Shown here: one piece after another, positions 17,036-25,247 of the stretch
Position numbering within the stretch: position 1 is the first letter of the stretch
How the letters are laid out: every line of letters starts with the position of its first letter
Source: Rhizobium sp. R634
GTDB lineage: Bacteria > Pseudomonadota > Alphaproteobacteria > Rhizobiales > Rhizobiaceae
Direction of reading: 5' to 3'
Length of the DNA stretch: 64,000 nt
Assembly: GCF_002211305.1 (NCBI RefSeq)
Contig: NZ_LOKW01000027.1
Span: 248,001 to 312,000 of the forward strand
Translations under genes and position numbers: made by a program
The notes under the pieces: model-generated
What the model saw: only the letters and a program-made list of their open reading frames with translations
Told to the model about the DNA's origin: nothing
Database searches by the model: none

Positions 17036-17989
17036 TCACCCGATACCAGAAATGTCCAGGAGATCGGCTTTATCCTGATCCCGGGATTCGCGCTGATGTC
17101 CTACGCTTCGGCGACGGAGCCGTTGCGGGCGGCAAATCTTCTGGCCGGACGCGATATTTATCGTCTGCGGACCTTCTCGCCGGACGGCGCGCCTGTTCTC
17201 TCCTCCTCCGGTGTGCCGGTGCCGGCCGAACCTCTTCCCATCAGGGGCGCGGGGCTCGGCACGGCCTTCGTCTGCGCCGGCGGCTCGCCGCGCGACTGGC
17301 GCTATCCGGGCGTACTCGCCTGCCTCAGGCAGTTGTCGCGCGAAGGTGTCAGGATCGGCGGCATTTCGGGCGGTCCCTATCTGATGGCGGCCGCCGGACT
17401 GCTCGCCGGCCGCGACTTCACCATCCACTGGGAGTACGCCGCCGCTCTTCTCGAGGCCTTCCCCGATCTTTCGCCGCGCCAGGCGCGCTTTATGATCGAC
17501 GGCAGCAGAATCACCTGCGGCGGCGGCATCTCAGCGCTCGACATGATGCATGTGCTGATTACCGAGCGCATGGGGCCGGATTTCGCCCGCCGGGTCAGCG
17601 ACTGGTATCTGCACACAGAGGTCAACGAGCCGGCAGCGCCCCAGCGCGCGTCGCTCGCCGAGCGTTACGGCGTCCATCATCCCGGCCTGCTCAGCGTTCT
17701 CGAGCGTATGGAGGAGACGATCGAGATGCCGCTCGACCGCGCCGCCATGGCGCGCATCGCCGGTGTTTCCGCCCGTCATCTCGACCGGCTCTTCTCGGCC
17801 CGTCTCGGCACCACCTTCCTCGATCAATATCACAGGATCCGGCTGCAGCATGCTCACCGCCTGCTGAAGCAGAGCCCACTTTCCGTCTCGGAGATCGCGG
17901 TAGCCACCGGCTTTTCCAGTCTCAGCCACTTTTCCCGGATGTTCCGCGCCCTTTATGGCATTGCGCCGCGGCAAGCGAGGCGGGATTAG
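17030..17989 (+). CDS. glxA: GlxA-family AraC-type transcriptional regulator
   Basis: The 319-aa protein has an N-terminal DJ-1/PfpI amidotransferase-like sensor domain (about residues 8-175, with GGISGGPYLMAAAGLL at the nucleophile elbow, where Ser replaces Cys) and a C-terminal AraC double helix-turn-helix (SARHLDRLFSARLGT, then SEIAVATGFSSLSHFSRMFR). Relatives regulate glycine-betaine, choline and sarcosine catabolism. It diverges from soxBDAG and sits before glxBCD, so it is the obvious activator candidate for both. Confidence 0.88.
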   Translation: MSSPDTRNVQEIGFILIPGFALMSYASATEPLRAANLLAGRDIYRLRTFSPDGAPVLSSSGVPVPAEPLPIRGAGLGTAFVCAGGSPRDWRYPGVLACLRQLSREGVRIGGISGGPYLMAAAGLLAGRDFTIHWEYAAALLEAFPDLSPRQARFMIDGSRITCGGGISALDMMHVLITERMGPDFARRVSDWYLHTEVNEPAAPQRASLAERYGVHHPGLLSVLERMEETIEMPLDRAAMARIAGVSARHLDRLFSARLGTTFLDQYHRIRLQHAHRLLKQSPLSVSEIAVATGFSSLSHFSRMFRALYGIAPRQARRD

Positions 17990-18066
17990 GTTTTCTTCAC
18001 GGTTGAGGAACCTTCACCAGGGGGATAGGTTGGCATCGGGACAAAAGAGCAGGCGGCGGGACATTC

Positions 18067-18744
18067 ATGACAACCAAGCGTGAAACGGCAGAGCAACCGG
18101 AACATGGCGGACGCGCGCCCTTTTCCCAGGACCCGCACGCCGTTCGGGAGCCGAAGGAAAACAACCTTGAAATGGCGATCGGCCATGAGGTGCGGGCCTA
18201 TCGCAAGAAACTCGGCATCACGGTCACCGATCTCGCAGCCGCCACCGGCATCTCGCTCGGCATGCTGTCGAAGATCGAGAATGGCAACATTTCACCATCG
18301 CTGACGACGCTGCAATCGCTGTCGCGGGCGCTCGGCGTGCCGCTGACCGCTTTCTTCAGGCGCTACGAGGAACCGCGCAATGCCGTCTTCGTCAAGGCGG
18401 GAGAGGGCGTCGAGCTCGAACGGCGCGGCACGCGCGCCGGCCATCAATATAATCTGCTCGGCCATATCGATAACAATTCGAGCGGCGTCATCGTCGAGCC
18501 CTATCTCATCACGCTGACGGCCGATTCCGATGTCTTCCCGACCTTCCAGCACGAGGGCATGGAGTTCCTCCACATGCTCGAGGGCGAGGTGGTCTATCGC
18601 CACGGCGACCAGCTTTTCCAGATGCAGCCGGGCGACAGCCTGTTCTTCGACGCGGATGCACCGCACGGGCCGGAGCAGTTGGTGAAACTGCCGAGCCGCT
18701 ATCTCTCGATCATCAGCTATCCCCAGCAAAGCACCAAAGGCTAA
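18067..18744 (+). CDS. XRE-cupin family transcriptional regulator
   Basis: The 225-aa protein has an XRE helix-turn-helix around residues 38-95 (ITVTDLAAATGISLGMLSKIENG) and a C-terminal cupin domain from about residue 130 (HEGMEFLHMLEGEVVYRHG, then PGDSLFFDADAPHGPE). The cupin probably senses a small catabolite. It lies between glxA and glxB in the same direction, 90 bases before glxB, and is the second candidate regulator of the glx genes. Confidence 0.85.
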   Translation: MTTKRETAEQPEHGGRAPFSQDPHAVREPKENNLEMAIGHEVRAYRKKLGITVTDLAAATGISLGMLSKIENGNISPSLTTLQSLSRALGVPLTAFFRRYEEPRNAVFVKAGEGVELERRGTRAGHQYNLLGHIDNNSSGVIVEPYLITLTADSDVFPTFQHEGMEFLHMLEGEVVYRHGDQLFQMQPGDSLFFDADAPHGPEQLVKLPSRYLSIISYPQQSTKG

Positions 18745-18834
18745 TATTGCCTTAAAAGAAAAATTTATTCCTCCCAGTTGAAGACTGCAAACAGAGCTGT
18801 TACTCCTTTCGCAACATGAACGGAGGCACACGCT

Positions 18835-19740
18835 ATGTGCGGCATTGTTGGATTGTTCCTCAAGGACAAGAGCCTTGAACCCCAGCTGGGAAATCTGCTC
18901 TCGGATATGCTGATCACCATGACGGATCGCGGCCCGGATTCGGCCGGCATCGCGATCTATGGCGGTTCTGCCGAGGGCAAAGCCAAAATCACCATTCAGT
19001 CCGCCAATCCGGGCGCGGACTTCGAAGGCCTCGCCGGCGACCTCGAGAAGGCCGGCATCAAAGCCGAGGTGTCGGTCAAGAGCACGCATGCGGTCGTCGA
19101 GCTCGAAGCCTCGAAGCTTGGCGCCGTGCGCAAGGCGCTTGCAGAGATCCGACCGGCGGTCCGTCTGATGGGATCGGGCGAAAGCGTCGAAATTTACAAG
19201 GAAATCGGCCTTCCCAAGGATGTCGTGGCGCGCTTCGGCGTGCGTGCGATGAGCGGCACCCACGGCATCGGCCATACCCGCATGGCGACCGAATCCGCGG
19301 TCACCACGCTCGGCGCCCATCCGTTCTCGACCGGCGCCGACCAGTGCCTGGTGCACAACGGCTCGCTCTCCAACCACAACAATCTGCGCCGCGAACTCAT
19401 CCGTGAAGGCATGAGCTTCGAGACGCAAAACGATTCCGAGGTCGCCGCCGCCTATCTCACGGCCGAGATGGCCAAGGGAAAGGATCTCGGCCAGGCGCTG
19501 ACCGGCGCGCTCGACGATCTCGACGGCTTCTTCACCTTCGTCGTCGGCACCAAGTCCGGCTTCGGCGTGGTGCGCGACCCGATCGCCTGCAAGCCCGCCG
19601 TCATGGCCGAGACCGAGCAATATGTCGCCTTCGGCTCGGAATACCGCGCGCTGGTCAACCTTCCCGGCATCGAGAATGCCCGCGTCTGGGAGCCGGAGCC
19701 GGCGACCGTCTACTTCTGGGATCACGACAAGGCCGCCTGA
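18835..19740 (+). CDS. glxB: GlxB/MgsA: class II glutamine amidotransferase-like subunit
   Basis: The 301-aa protein begins MCGIVGLF, so Cys2 is the N-terminal nucleophile of class II amidotransferases after Met removal. DRGPDSAGIAIYGG and the GTHGIGHTRMATES and CLVHNGSLSNHNNLRREL stretches match the GltB/PurF glutaminase domain. It is the stand-alone equivalent of glutamate synthase domain 1. In the N-methylglutamate pathway the corresponding protein is MgsA. A GGAGG ribosome-binding site precedes the start. Confidence 0.88.
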   Translation: MCGIVGLFLKDKSLEPQLGNLLSDMLITMTDRGPDSAGIAIYGGSAEGKAKITIQSANPGADFEGLAGDLEKAGIKAEVSVKSTHAVVELEASKLGAVRKALAEIRPAVRLMGSGESVEIYKEIGLPKDVVARFGVRAMSGTHGIGHTRMATESAVTTLGAHPFSTGADQCLVHNGSLSNHNNLRRELIREGMSFETQNDSEVAAAYLTAEMAKGKDLGQALTGALDDLDGFFTFVVGTKSGFGVVRDPIACKPAVMAETEQYVAFGSEYRALVNLPGIENARVWEPEPATVYFWDHDKAA

Positions 19741-19797
19741 GGGGCGCCTGAAAGCCAGGAGCCGGCTGAACCCGCCTCCCAGATCAACGAGGAACCA

Positions 19798-20484
19798 ATG
19801 CCCACATTCGATCTTTCCAACACCCCTCTTCGCGAGCTGAACAGCGCGCTGCACGCCCTTTCCAAAGGCGCCAACGACACCGCATTCGAGGTCATCAACC
19901 CGCGTGGCAGCCATTCCGTTGCCGTCGGCATCGACAGCCCCGTCACCGTCGCCGTCAGAGGCTCGGTCGGCTATTACTGCGCCGGCATGAATGACGGTGG
20001 CAATGTTACGGTCCATGGCTCAGCCGGTCCGGGCGTTGCCGAAAACATGATGTCCGGCACCGTCGTCATCGAGGGCGACGCCAGCCAGTATGCCGGCGCC
20101 ACCGGCCGGGGCGGCCTGCTCGTCATCAAGGGCAATGCGGCCTCGCGCTGCGGCATTTCGATGAAGGGCATCGACATCGTCGTGCACGGCAGCATCGGCC
20201 ACATGTCGGCCTTCATGGGCCAATCCGGCCATCTCGTCGTGCTCGGCGACGCCGGCGAGGCGCTGGGGGATTCGCTTTACGAAGCCAAGCTTTTCGTCCG
20301 CGGCGAGGTCAAGAGCCTCGGCTCCGACTGCATCGAGAAAGAGATGCGGCCGGAGCATCGGGAGAAGCTTGCCGAGCTGCTCGACAAGGCAGGGATCACC
20401 GGCGTCAGGCCCGAAGAGTTCAAGCGCTACGGCTCGGCCCGCAAGCTCTACAATTTCAACATCGACAACGCCGACGCGTATTAA
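19798..20484 (+). CDS. glxC: GlxC/MgsB: GXGXG-domain subunit of glutamate-synthase-like enzyme
   Basis: The 228-aa protein is the stand-alone form of the C-terminal GXGXG beta-helix domain of glutamate synthase, with repeated glycine-spaced strands (SVGYYCAGMNDGGNVTVHG, GATGRGGLLVIKGNA, GSIGHMSAFMGQSGHLVVLG). It probably has a structural role in a complex with GlxB and GlxD. The gap to glxB is 57 bases and to glxD 14 bases, each gene with its own GAGGA-like ribosome-binding site. Confidence 0.88.
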   Translation: MPTFDLSNTPLRELNSALHALSKGANDTAFEVINPRGSHSVAVGIDSPVTVAVRGSVGYYCAGMNDGGNVTVHGSAGPGVAENMMSGTVVIEGDASQYAGATGRGGLLVIKGNAASRCGISMKGIDIVVHGSIGHMSAFMGQSGHLVVLGDAGEALGDSLYEAKLFVRGEVKSLGSDCIEKEMRPEHREKLAELLDKAGITGVRPEEFKRYGSARKLYNFNIDNADAY

Positions 20485-20498
20485 GGCGAGGGACACTC

Positions 20499-21827
20499 AT
20501 GAGCTATCACAACCCCTACACCCCGCCACGCAAGTCTGCGACCTTCGACGACTATACGCTTGCCGAAATCCGCCGCGCGGCCGCCACCGGCATCTATGAC
20601 ATCCGCGGCGCCGGCACCAAGCGCAAGGTTCCGCATTTCGACGACCTGTTGTTTCTCGGCGCTTCGATCTCGCGCTATCCGCTCGAAGGCTATCGGGAGA
20701 AGTGCGACACCACGGTCGTGCTCGGCTCGCGCTTCGCCAAGAAGCCAATCACGCTCAAGACGCCGATCACCATTGCCGGCATGAGCTTCGGTGCACTTTC
20801 CGGCAACGCCAAGGAAGCGCTCGGCCGTGGCGCGACGATCGCAGGCACCTCGACCACGACCGGCGACGGCGGCATGACCGATGAGGAACGCGGCCATTCG
20901 CAAACGCTGGTCTACCAGTATCTGCCCTCGCGCTACGGCATGAACCCGAGGGATCTGCGCCGCGCCGACGCCATCGAAGTCGTGGTCGGGCAGGGGGCCA
21001 AGCCCGGCGGCGGCGGCATGTTGCTCGGCCAGAAAATCTCCGACCGCGTCGCCAATATGCGCAACCTGCCGAAGGGCATCGACCAGCGCTCGGCCTGCCG
21101 CCATCCCGATTGGACCGGCCCCGATGACCTGGAAATCAAGATCATGGAGCTGCGCGAGATCACCGACTGGGAAAAGCCGATCTACGTCAAGGTCGGTGGG
21201 GCGCGGCCCTATTACGACACGGCCCTTGCGGTGAAGGCGGGCGCCGATGTCGTCGTGCTCGACGGCATGCAGGGCGGCACGGCGGCGACCCAGGACGTCT
21301 TCATCGAGAATGTCGGCATGCCGACGCTCGCCTGCATCCGTCCTGCCGTTCAGGCGCTGCAGGATCTCGGCATGCACCGCAAGGTGCAGCTCATCGTGTC
21401 CGGCGGCATCCGTTCGGGCGCCGACGTCGCCAAGGCGCTGGCGCTCGGCGCCGATGCGGTCGCGATCGGCACGGCAGCACTCGTCGCCATCGGCGACAAC
21501 GATCCGCACTGGGAAGAGGAATATCAAAAACTCGGCACCACGGCCGGTGCCTATGACGACTGGCATGAAGGCAAGGATCCGGCCGGCATCACCACCCAGG
21601 ACCCGGAGCTCGCAAAGCGCCTCGATCCGGTTGCGGCCGGCCGCCGTCTCGCCAACTACCTCAAGGTCATGACGCTCGAAGCGCAGACGATCGCGCGCGC
21701 CTGCGGCAAGAACCACCTGCACAACCTCGAGCCGGAAGACCTTGTCGCACTGACGATCGAGGCATCGGCCATGGCGCAGGTGCCGCTCGCCGGCACCAAC
21801 TGGATCCCCGGCAAGACCGGTTTTTAA
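20499..21827 (+). CDS. glxD: GlxD/MgsC: FMN-binding glutamate-synthase-like subunit
   Basis: The 442-aa protein matches the FMN-binding TIM-barrel domain of glutamate synthase: GMSFGALSGNAKEALGRGA, GQGAKPGGGGMLLGQKIS, and the phosphate-binding VSGGIRSGADVAKALALGAD around residues 300-320. With GlxB and GlxC it would transfer an amino or methylamino group onto 2-oxoglutarate. In methylotrophs the same split set (MgsABC) makes N-methylglutamate. It is the third gene of the glxBCD operon and is followed 79 bases later by glnT. Confidence 0.88.
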   Translation: MSYHNPYTPPRKSATFDDYTLAEIRRAAATGIYDIRGAGTKRKVPHFDDLLFLGASISRYPLEGYREKCDTTVVLGSRFAKKPITLKTPITIAGMSFGALSGNAKEALGRGATIAGTSTTTGDGGMTDEERGHSQTLVYQYLPSRYGMNPRDLRRADAIEVVVGQGAKPGGGGMLLGQKISDRVANMRNLPKGIDQRSACRHPDWTGPDDLEIKIMELREITDWEKPIYVKVGGARPYYDTALAVKAGADVVVLDGMQGGTAATQDVFIENVGMPTLACIRPAVQALQDLGMHRKVQLIVSGGIRSGADVAKALALGADAVAIGTAALVAIGDNDPHWEEEYQKLGTTAGAYDDWHEGKDPAGITTQDPELAKRLDPVAAGRRLANYLKVMTLEAQTIARACGKNHLHNLEPEDLVALTIEASAMAQVPLAGTNWIPGKTGF

Positions 21828-21906
21828 GAATGGCCGGCCGGGCGCGTTTGGGAGGATGCGGCCGGCTTCATCATCAAGTGTCGAAGATCAACATAAGGGG
21901 ACAAAC

Positions 21907-23214
21907 GTGACACTGGATCTCTCGCAATACGCCTCCGAAAGAGGCATCAAATATTTCATGATCAGCTATACGGACCTCTTCGGCGGCCAACGCGCCAAGC
22001 TGGTTCCGGCCGAAGCCATTGCCGATATGCAGAAGGATGGCGCCGGATTTGCCGGCTTCGCAACCTGGCTCGATCTGACGCCCGCCCATCCCGACCTGTT
22101 TGCCGTTCCCGATGCTTCCTCCGTCATCCAGCTGCCCTGGAAGAAAGACGTCGCATGGGTCGCCGCCGACTGCGTCATGGACGACCGGCCTGTCGAGCAG
22201 GCGCCGCGCGTGGTGCTGAAAAAGCTGGTCGCCGAGGCTGCGGAAGAGGGGCTCCGGGTGAAAACCGGCGTCGAGCCCGAATTCTTTCTGATCTCTCCCG
22301 ACGGCTCGGTGATTTCAGACCAGTTCGATACTGCCGAAAAGCCCTGCTATGATCAGCAGGCCGTGATGCGCCGTTATGACGTCATCGCCGAGATTTGCGA
22401 CTACATGCTCGAACTCGGCTGGAAGCCCTACCAGAACGATCACGAGGATGCGAACGGCCAGTTCGAGATGAACTGGGAATATGACGATGCGCTGAAGACG
22501 GCGGACAAGCACTCCTTCTTCAAGTTCATGGTCAAGTCGATCGCCGAAAAGCACGGGCTTCGCGCCACCTTCATGCCGAAACCCTTCAAGGGCCTGACCG
22601 GCAACGGCTGCCATGCCCACATCTCGGTCTGGGACCTCGACGGCAGGGTCAACGCCTTCGCCGACAAGGAAATGGCTTTCGGGCTCTCCGCTCAGGGCAA
22701 GACCTTCCTCGGCGGCATCATGAAACATGCGTCGGCGCTGGCCGCCGTCACCAACCCGACGGTCAATTCCTATAAGCGGATCAACGCGCCGAGAACGATC
22801 TCGGGCGCGACATGGGCGCCGAATACGGTGACCTGGACGGGCAACAACCGCACCCATATGGTGCGTGTGCCCGGTCCCGGCCGCTTCGAACTGCGGCTGC
22901 CCGACGGCGCGGTGAACCCTTATCTTCTGCAGGCGATCATCATTGCCGCCGGCCTTTCCGGAATCCGGTCGAAGGCCGATCCCGGCAGCCATTATGATAT
23001 CGATATGTATCGCGACGGGCATACCGTGACCGACGCTCCGAAGCTGCCCCTCAACCTTCTCGACGCGCTACGTGAATATGAGAAGGACGAAGAATTGCGG
23101 GCGGCCCTTGGCCGGGAATTCTCCTCCGCCTACCTCAAACTGAAGCACGGCGAGTGGAACACCTATTGCTCGCATTTCACCGAGTGGGAACGGAGCACCA
23201 CTCTGGACATTTGA
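21907..23214 (+). CDS. glnT: GlnT-type glutamine synthetase / gamma-glutamylmethylamide synthetase (GmaS)-like
   Basis: The 435-aa protein belongs to the glutamine synthetase superfamily, GlnT/GmaS branch. Family parts are visible: GVEPEFFL (metal/ATP side), MPKPFKGLTGNGCHAHISVWD (catalytic core, broken here by the flanking residues) and NPTVNSYKRI. GlnT ligates ammonia to glutamate, while close relatives named GmaS ligate methylamine. I place the start at GTG 21907 because AAGGGGA lies six bases upstream; the frame is open to 21856 without a ribosome-binding site. Its place after glxBCD favours the GmaS reading, which only an assay can settle. Confidence 0.85.
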   Translation: MTLDLSQYASERGIKYFMISYTDLFGGQRAKLVPAEAIADMQKDGAGFAGFATWLDLTPAHPDLFAVPDASSVIQLPWKKDVAWVAADCVMDDRPVEQAPRVVLKKLVAEAAEEGLRVKTGVEPEFFLISPDGSVISDQFDTAEKPCYDQQAVMRRYDVIAEICDYMLELGWKPYQNDHEDANGQFEMNWEYDDALKTADKHSFFKFMVKSIAEKHGLRATFMPKPFKGLTGNGCHAHISVWDLDGRVNAFADKEMAFGLSAQGKTFLGGIMKHASALAAVTNPTVNSYKRINAPRTISGATWAPNTVTWTGNNRTHMVRVPGPGRFELRLPDGAVNPYLLQAIIIAAGLSGIRSKADPGSHYDIDMYRDGHTVTDAPKLPLNLLDALREYEKDEELRAALGREFSSAYLKLKHGEWNTYCSHFTEWERSTTLDI

Positions 23215-23241
23215 GCTCCCGCCGCATTCGCGGCTACCTGC

Positions 23242-23269
23242 CCCGTGCCTCGGGCACGGGTCTTTTTTC
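23242..23269 (+). terminator. Rho-independent terminator after glnT
   Basis: A perfect 8-bp stem CCCGTGCC / GGCACGGG with a TCG loop is followed by TCTTTTTTC. It closes the glxBCD-glnT transcript 28 bases after the glnT stop and lies upstream of purU, so purU probably has its own promoter or depends on read-through. Confidence 0.88.
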
Positions 23270-23286
23270 TTTAGTCGGATAGTCCC

Positions 23287-24171
23287 ATGTCTCAGTACGT
23301 TCTTACGGTTTCATGCAGGTCGACCCGCGGGATCGTCGCTGCGATTTCGGGTTGCCTTGCCGAGAAAGGCTGCAACATCATCGACTCCTCTCAGTTCGAT
23401 GATCTCGAGAGCACGAAGTTCTTCATGAGAGTGACCTTCGTCTCGGAAGACGGCGCAACCCAGGCCGAGATCCGGGAAGGATTCGAGAAAGTCGCCAGGC
23501 AGTTCGAGATGAGCTTCGAACTGGTGGACGCCTCGCGCCGGATGAAGGTGATCCTCATGGTGTCCCGCTTCGGCCACTGCCTAAATGATCTTCTTTACCG
23601 CTGGCGCATCGGCGCGCTGCCGATCGACATCGTGGGCGTCGTATCCAACCATCACGACTATCAAAAGCTGGTCGTCAATCACGACATTCCCTTCCACCAC
23701 ATCGCCGTGACCAAGGCCAACAAAGCCGAGGCCGAGGCGCGTTTGCTCGATATCGTCGGGCAATCGGAAGCGGAACTGGTTGTTCTTGCCCGCTACATGC
23801 AGATTCTCTCGGATGCGCTGTGCCAAAAAATGTCCGGCCGCATCATCAACATCCACCACTCGTTCCTGCCGAGCTTCAAGGGCGCCAATCCTTACAAACA
23901 AGCCTATGAGCGCGGCGTGAAGCTCATCGGCGCGACGGCTCACTATGTCACCGCCGATCTCGACGAAGGTCCGATCATCGAACAGGACACGGTCCGAATC
24001 ACGCATGCGCAGTCCCCGGAAGACTACGTCTCGCTGGGACGCGACGTCGAGGCCCAGGTTTTGGCGCGCGCCATTCACGCCCATATCCACCACCGCACCT
24101 TCATCAACGGCAACCGCACCGTCGTCTTCCCGGCAAGTCCCGGAAGCTACGCCTCCGAACGCATGGGGTGA
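23287..24171 (+). CDS. purU: PurU formyltetrahydrofolate deformylase
   Basis: The 294-aa enzyme hydrolyses 10-formyltetrahydrofolate to formate and tetrahydrofolate. It has an N-terminal ACT domain (about 4-80, CRSTRGIVAAISGCLAEKGC) and a formyltransferase-type catalytic domain with the triad region INIHHSFLPSFKGANPYKQA and ATAHYVTADLDEGPII. It clears the one-carbon units that the sox/mgd enzyme loads onto tetrahydrofolate, which explains its position here. Confidence 0.93.
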   Translation: MSQYVLTVSCRSTRGIVAAISGCLAEKGCNIIDSSQFDDLESTKFFMRVTFVSEDGATQAEIREGFEKVARQFEMSFELVDASRRMKVILMVSRFGHCLNDLLYRWRIGALPIDIVGVVSNHHDYQKLVVNHDIPFHHIAVTKANKAEAEARLLDIVGQSEAELVVLARYMQILSDALCQKMSGRIINIHHSFLPSFKGANPYKQAYERGVKLIGATAHYVTADLDEGPIIEQDTVRITHAQSPEDYVSLGRDVEAQVLARAIHAHIHHRTFINGNRTVVFPASPGSYASERMG

Positions 24172-24289
24172 GCGCCCCGGCCAGCCGGAAATCTAGACAA
24201 GCGTGCTCCGCCAATCGCTCGGGCGCGCTGGGGTTATCACGCTGCTAATCGACCGGTCAGCCGACGCCGTCTGGAAGTTTCAGCAAGAT

Positions 24290-25111
24290 TTAGGACGCAG
24301 CACGCTTTCCGAAGCCGAATGTCTTGCGCAGGCTGCTGTCGACGGCTTTTGCCGGCATGAACCTGCGCAGCCGGCTTAGAAGCGTTGCCTGGCCGCCGGC
24401 CGGTTGACGCATTTTGTACGGGCCATTGATTGCCGCCAATATCTTCTCGGCAACCTTTGCAGGCGACGGCGCGGTTTTGATCTGGGCTTGCACCGCCTTG
24501 ATGGTCGCCTCGGCCTGCGCTGCATAGGCACCCAAGGGCGCCTCGGTCTGTGCCGCGTTTACATCGAGCCTGGTGTTTGTGAAGGTCGGTTCAACCAGCA
24601 CGACGCGCACGTTGAACTCACGAATTTCATGGTCCAGCGATTCCGACAATCCTTCGAGCGCATGTTTGCTGCTGGCATATATTCCCATGAACGGTGCCGG
24701 CAGGAAGCCGAGGACCGAGCTGATATTGATGATCAGCCCGCTGCGGGCGGCGCGCATCGAGGGCAAGGCAGCGCGGATCATGCGCAAAGGGCCGAAAACA
24801 TTGGCATCGAATACCGTTTGCGCTTCGGAAGGCGACGTGTTCTCGACAGGCCCGACCAGCGAAACGCCGGCATTGTTGATCAGGATGTCGATCTTGCCTG
24901 CCTCGGACAAAACCCATTGAACAAAATTGGAGACCGAAGCGTCATCGGTCACGTCGACAGTTCCATAGCGCACGCCGGGAATGCCATTGACACGCGCCGG
25001 GTTGCGTACGCCGCCGAAGACCTGGAAGCCGTGTTGTGCGAGAAGGCGGGCTGACGCTTCACCTATTCCGGAGGATGCTCCGGTAATCACGACAACTTTG
25101 TTTGTAGACAT
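24290..25111 (-). CDS. short-chain dehydrogenase/reductase
   Basis: A 273-aa classical SDR with cofactor motif TGASSGIGEASA (residues 10-21), NNAG near residue 80, and the Ser-Tyr-Lys catalytic set (NISSV, then YASSK near residue 155). The basic residue set after the first strand (GGVRNPAR) suggests NADP(H). The substrate is unknown. The C-terminal 30 residues are basic (RLRRFMPAKAV). It is transcribed alone and convergently with purU. Confidence 0.85.
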   Translation of the reverse strand: MSTNKVVVITGASSGIGEASARLLAQHGFQVFGGVRNPARVNGIPGVRYGTVDVTDDASVSNFVQWVLSEAGKIDILINNAGVSLVGPVENTSPSEAQTVFDANVFGPLRMIRAALPSMRAARSGLIINISSVLGFLPAPFMGIYASSKHALEGLSESLDHEIREFNVRVVLVEPTFTNTRLDVNAAQTEAPLGAYAAQAEATIKAVQAQIKTAPSPAKVAEKILAAINGPYKMRQPAGGQATLLSRLRRFMPAKAVDSSLRKTFGFGKRAAS

Positions 25112-25138
25112 GCATGCTCCTTGGCTCTTATCAAGCAG

Positions 25139-25149
25139 TTGATTATCAA
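25139..25149. promoter_or_regulatory. small AT-rich palindrome upstream of the SDR gene
   Basis: TTGATTATCAA (perfect 5-bp arms around one base) lies 28 bases upstream of the SDR start codon, next to an AT-rich stretch that could be its promoter. It is a possible operator only. Confidence 0.25.
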
Positions 25150-25247
25150 TAATTTTTCATTATCCCGGCGATTTTTCGACCAGAGTTGCTCTCACGAATT
25201 CGCCCGGTTTCCGGCACGTTAAATGCCATCACCGCTCCCGGAGAACA

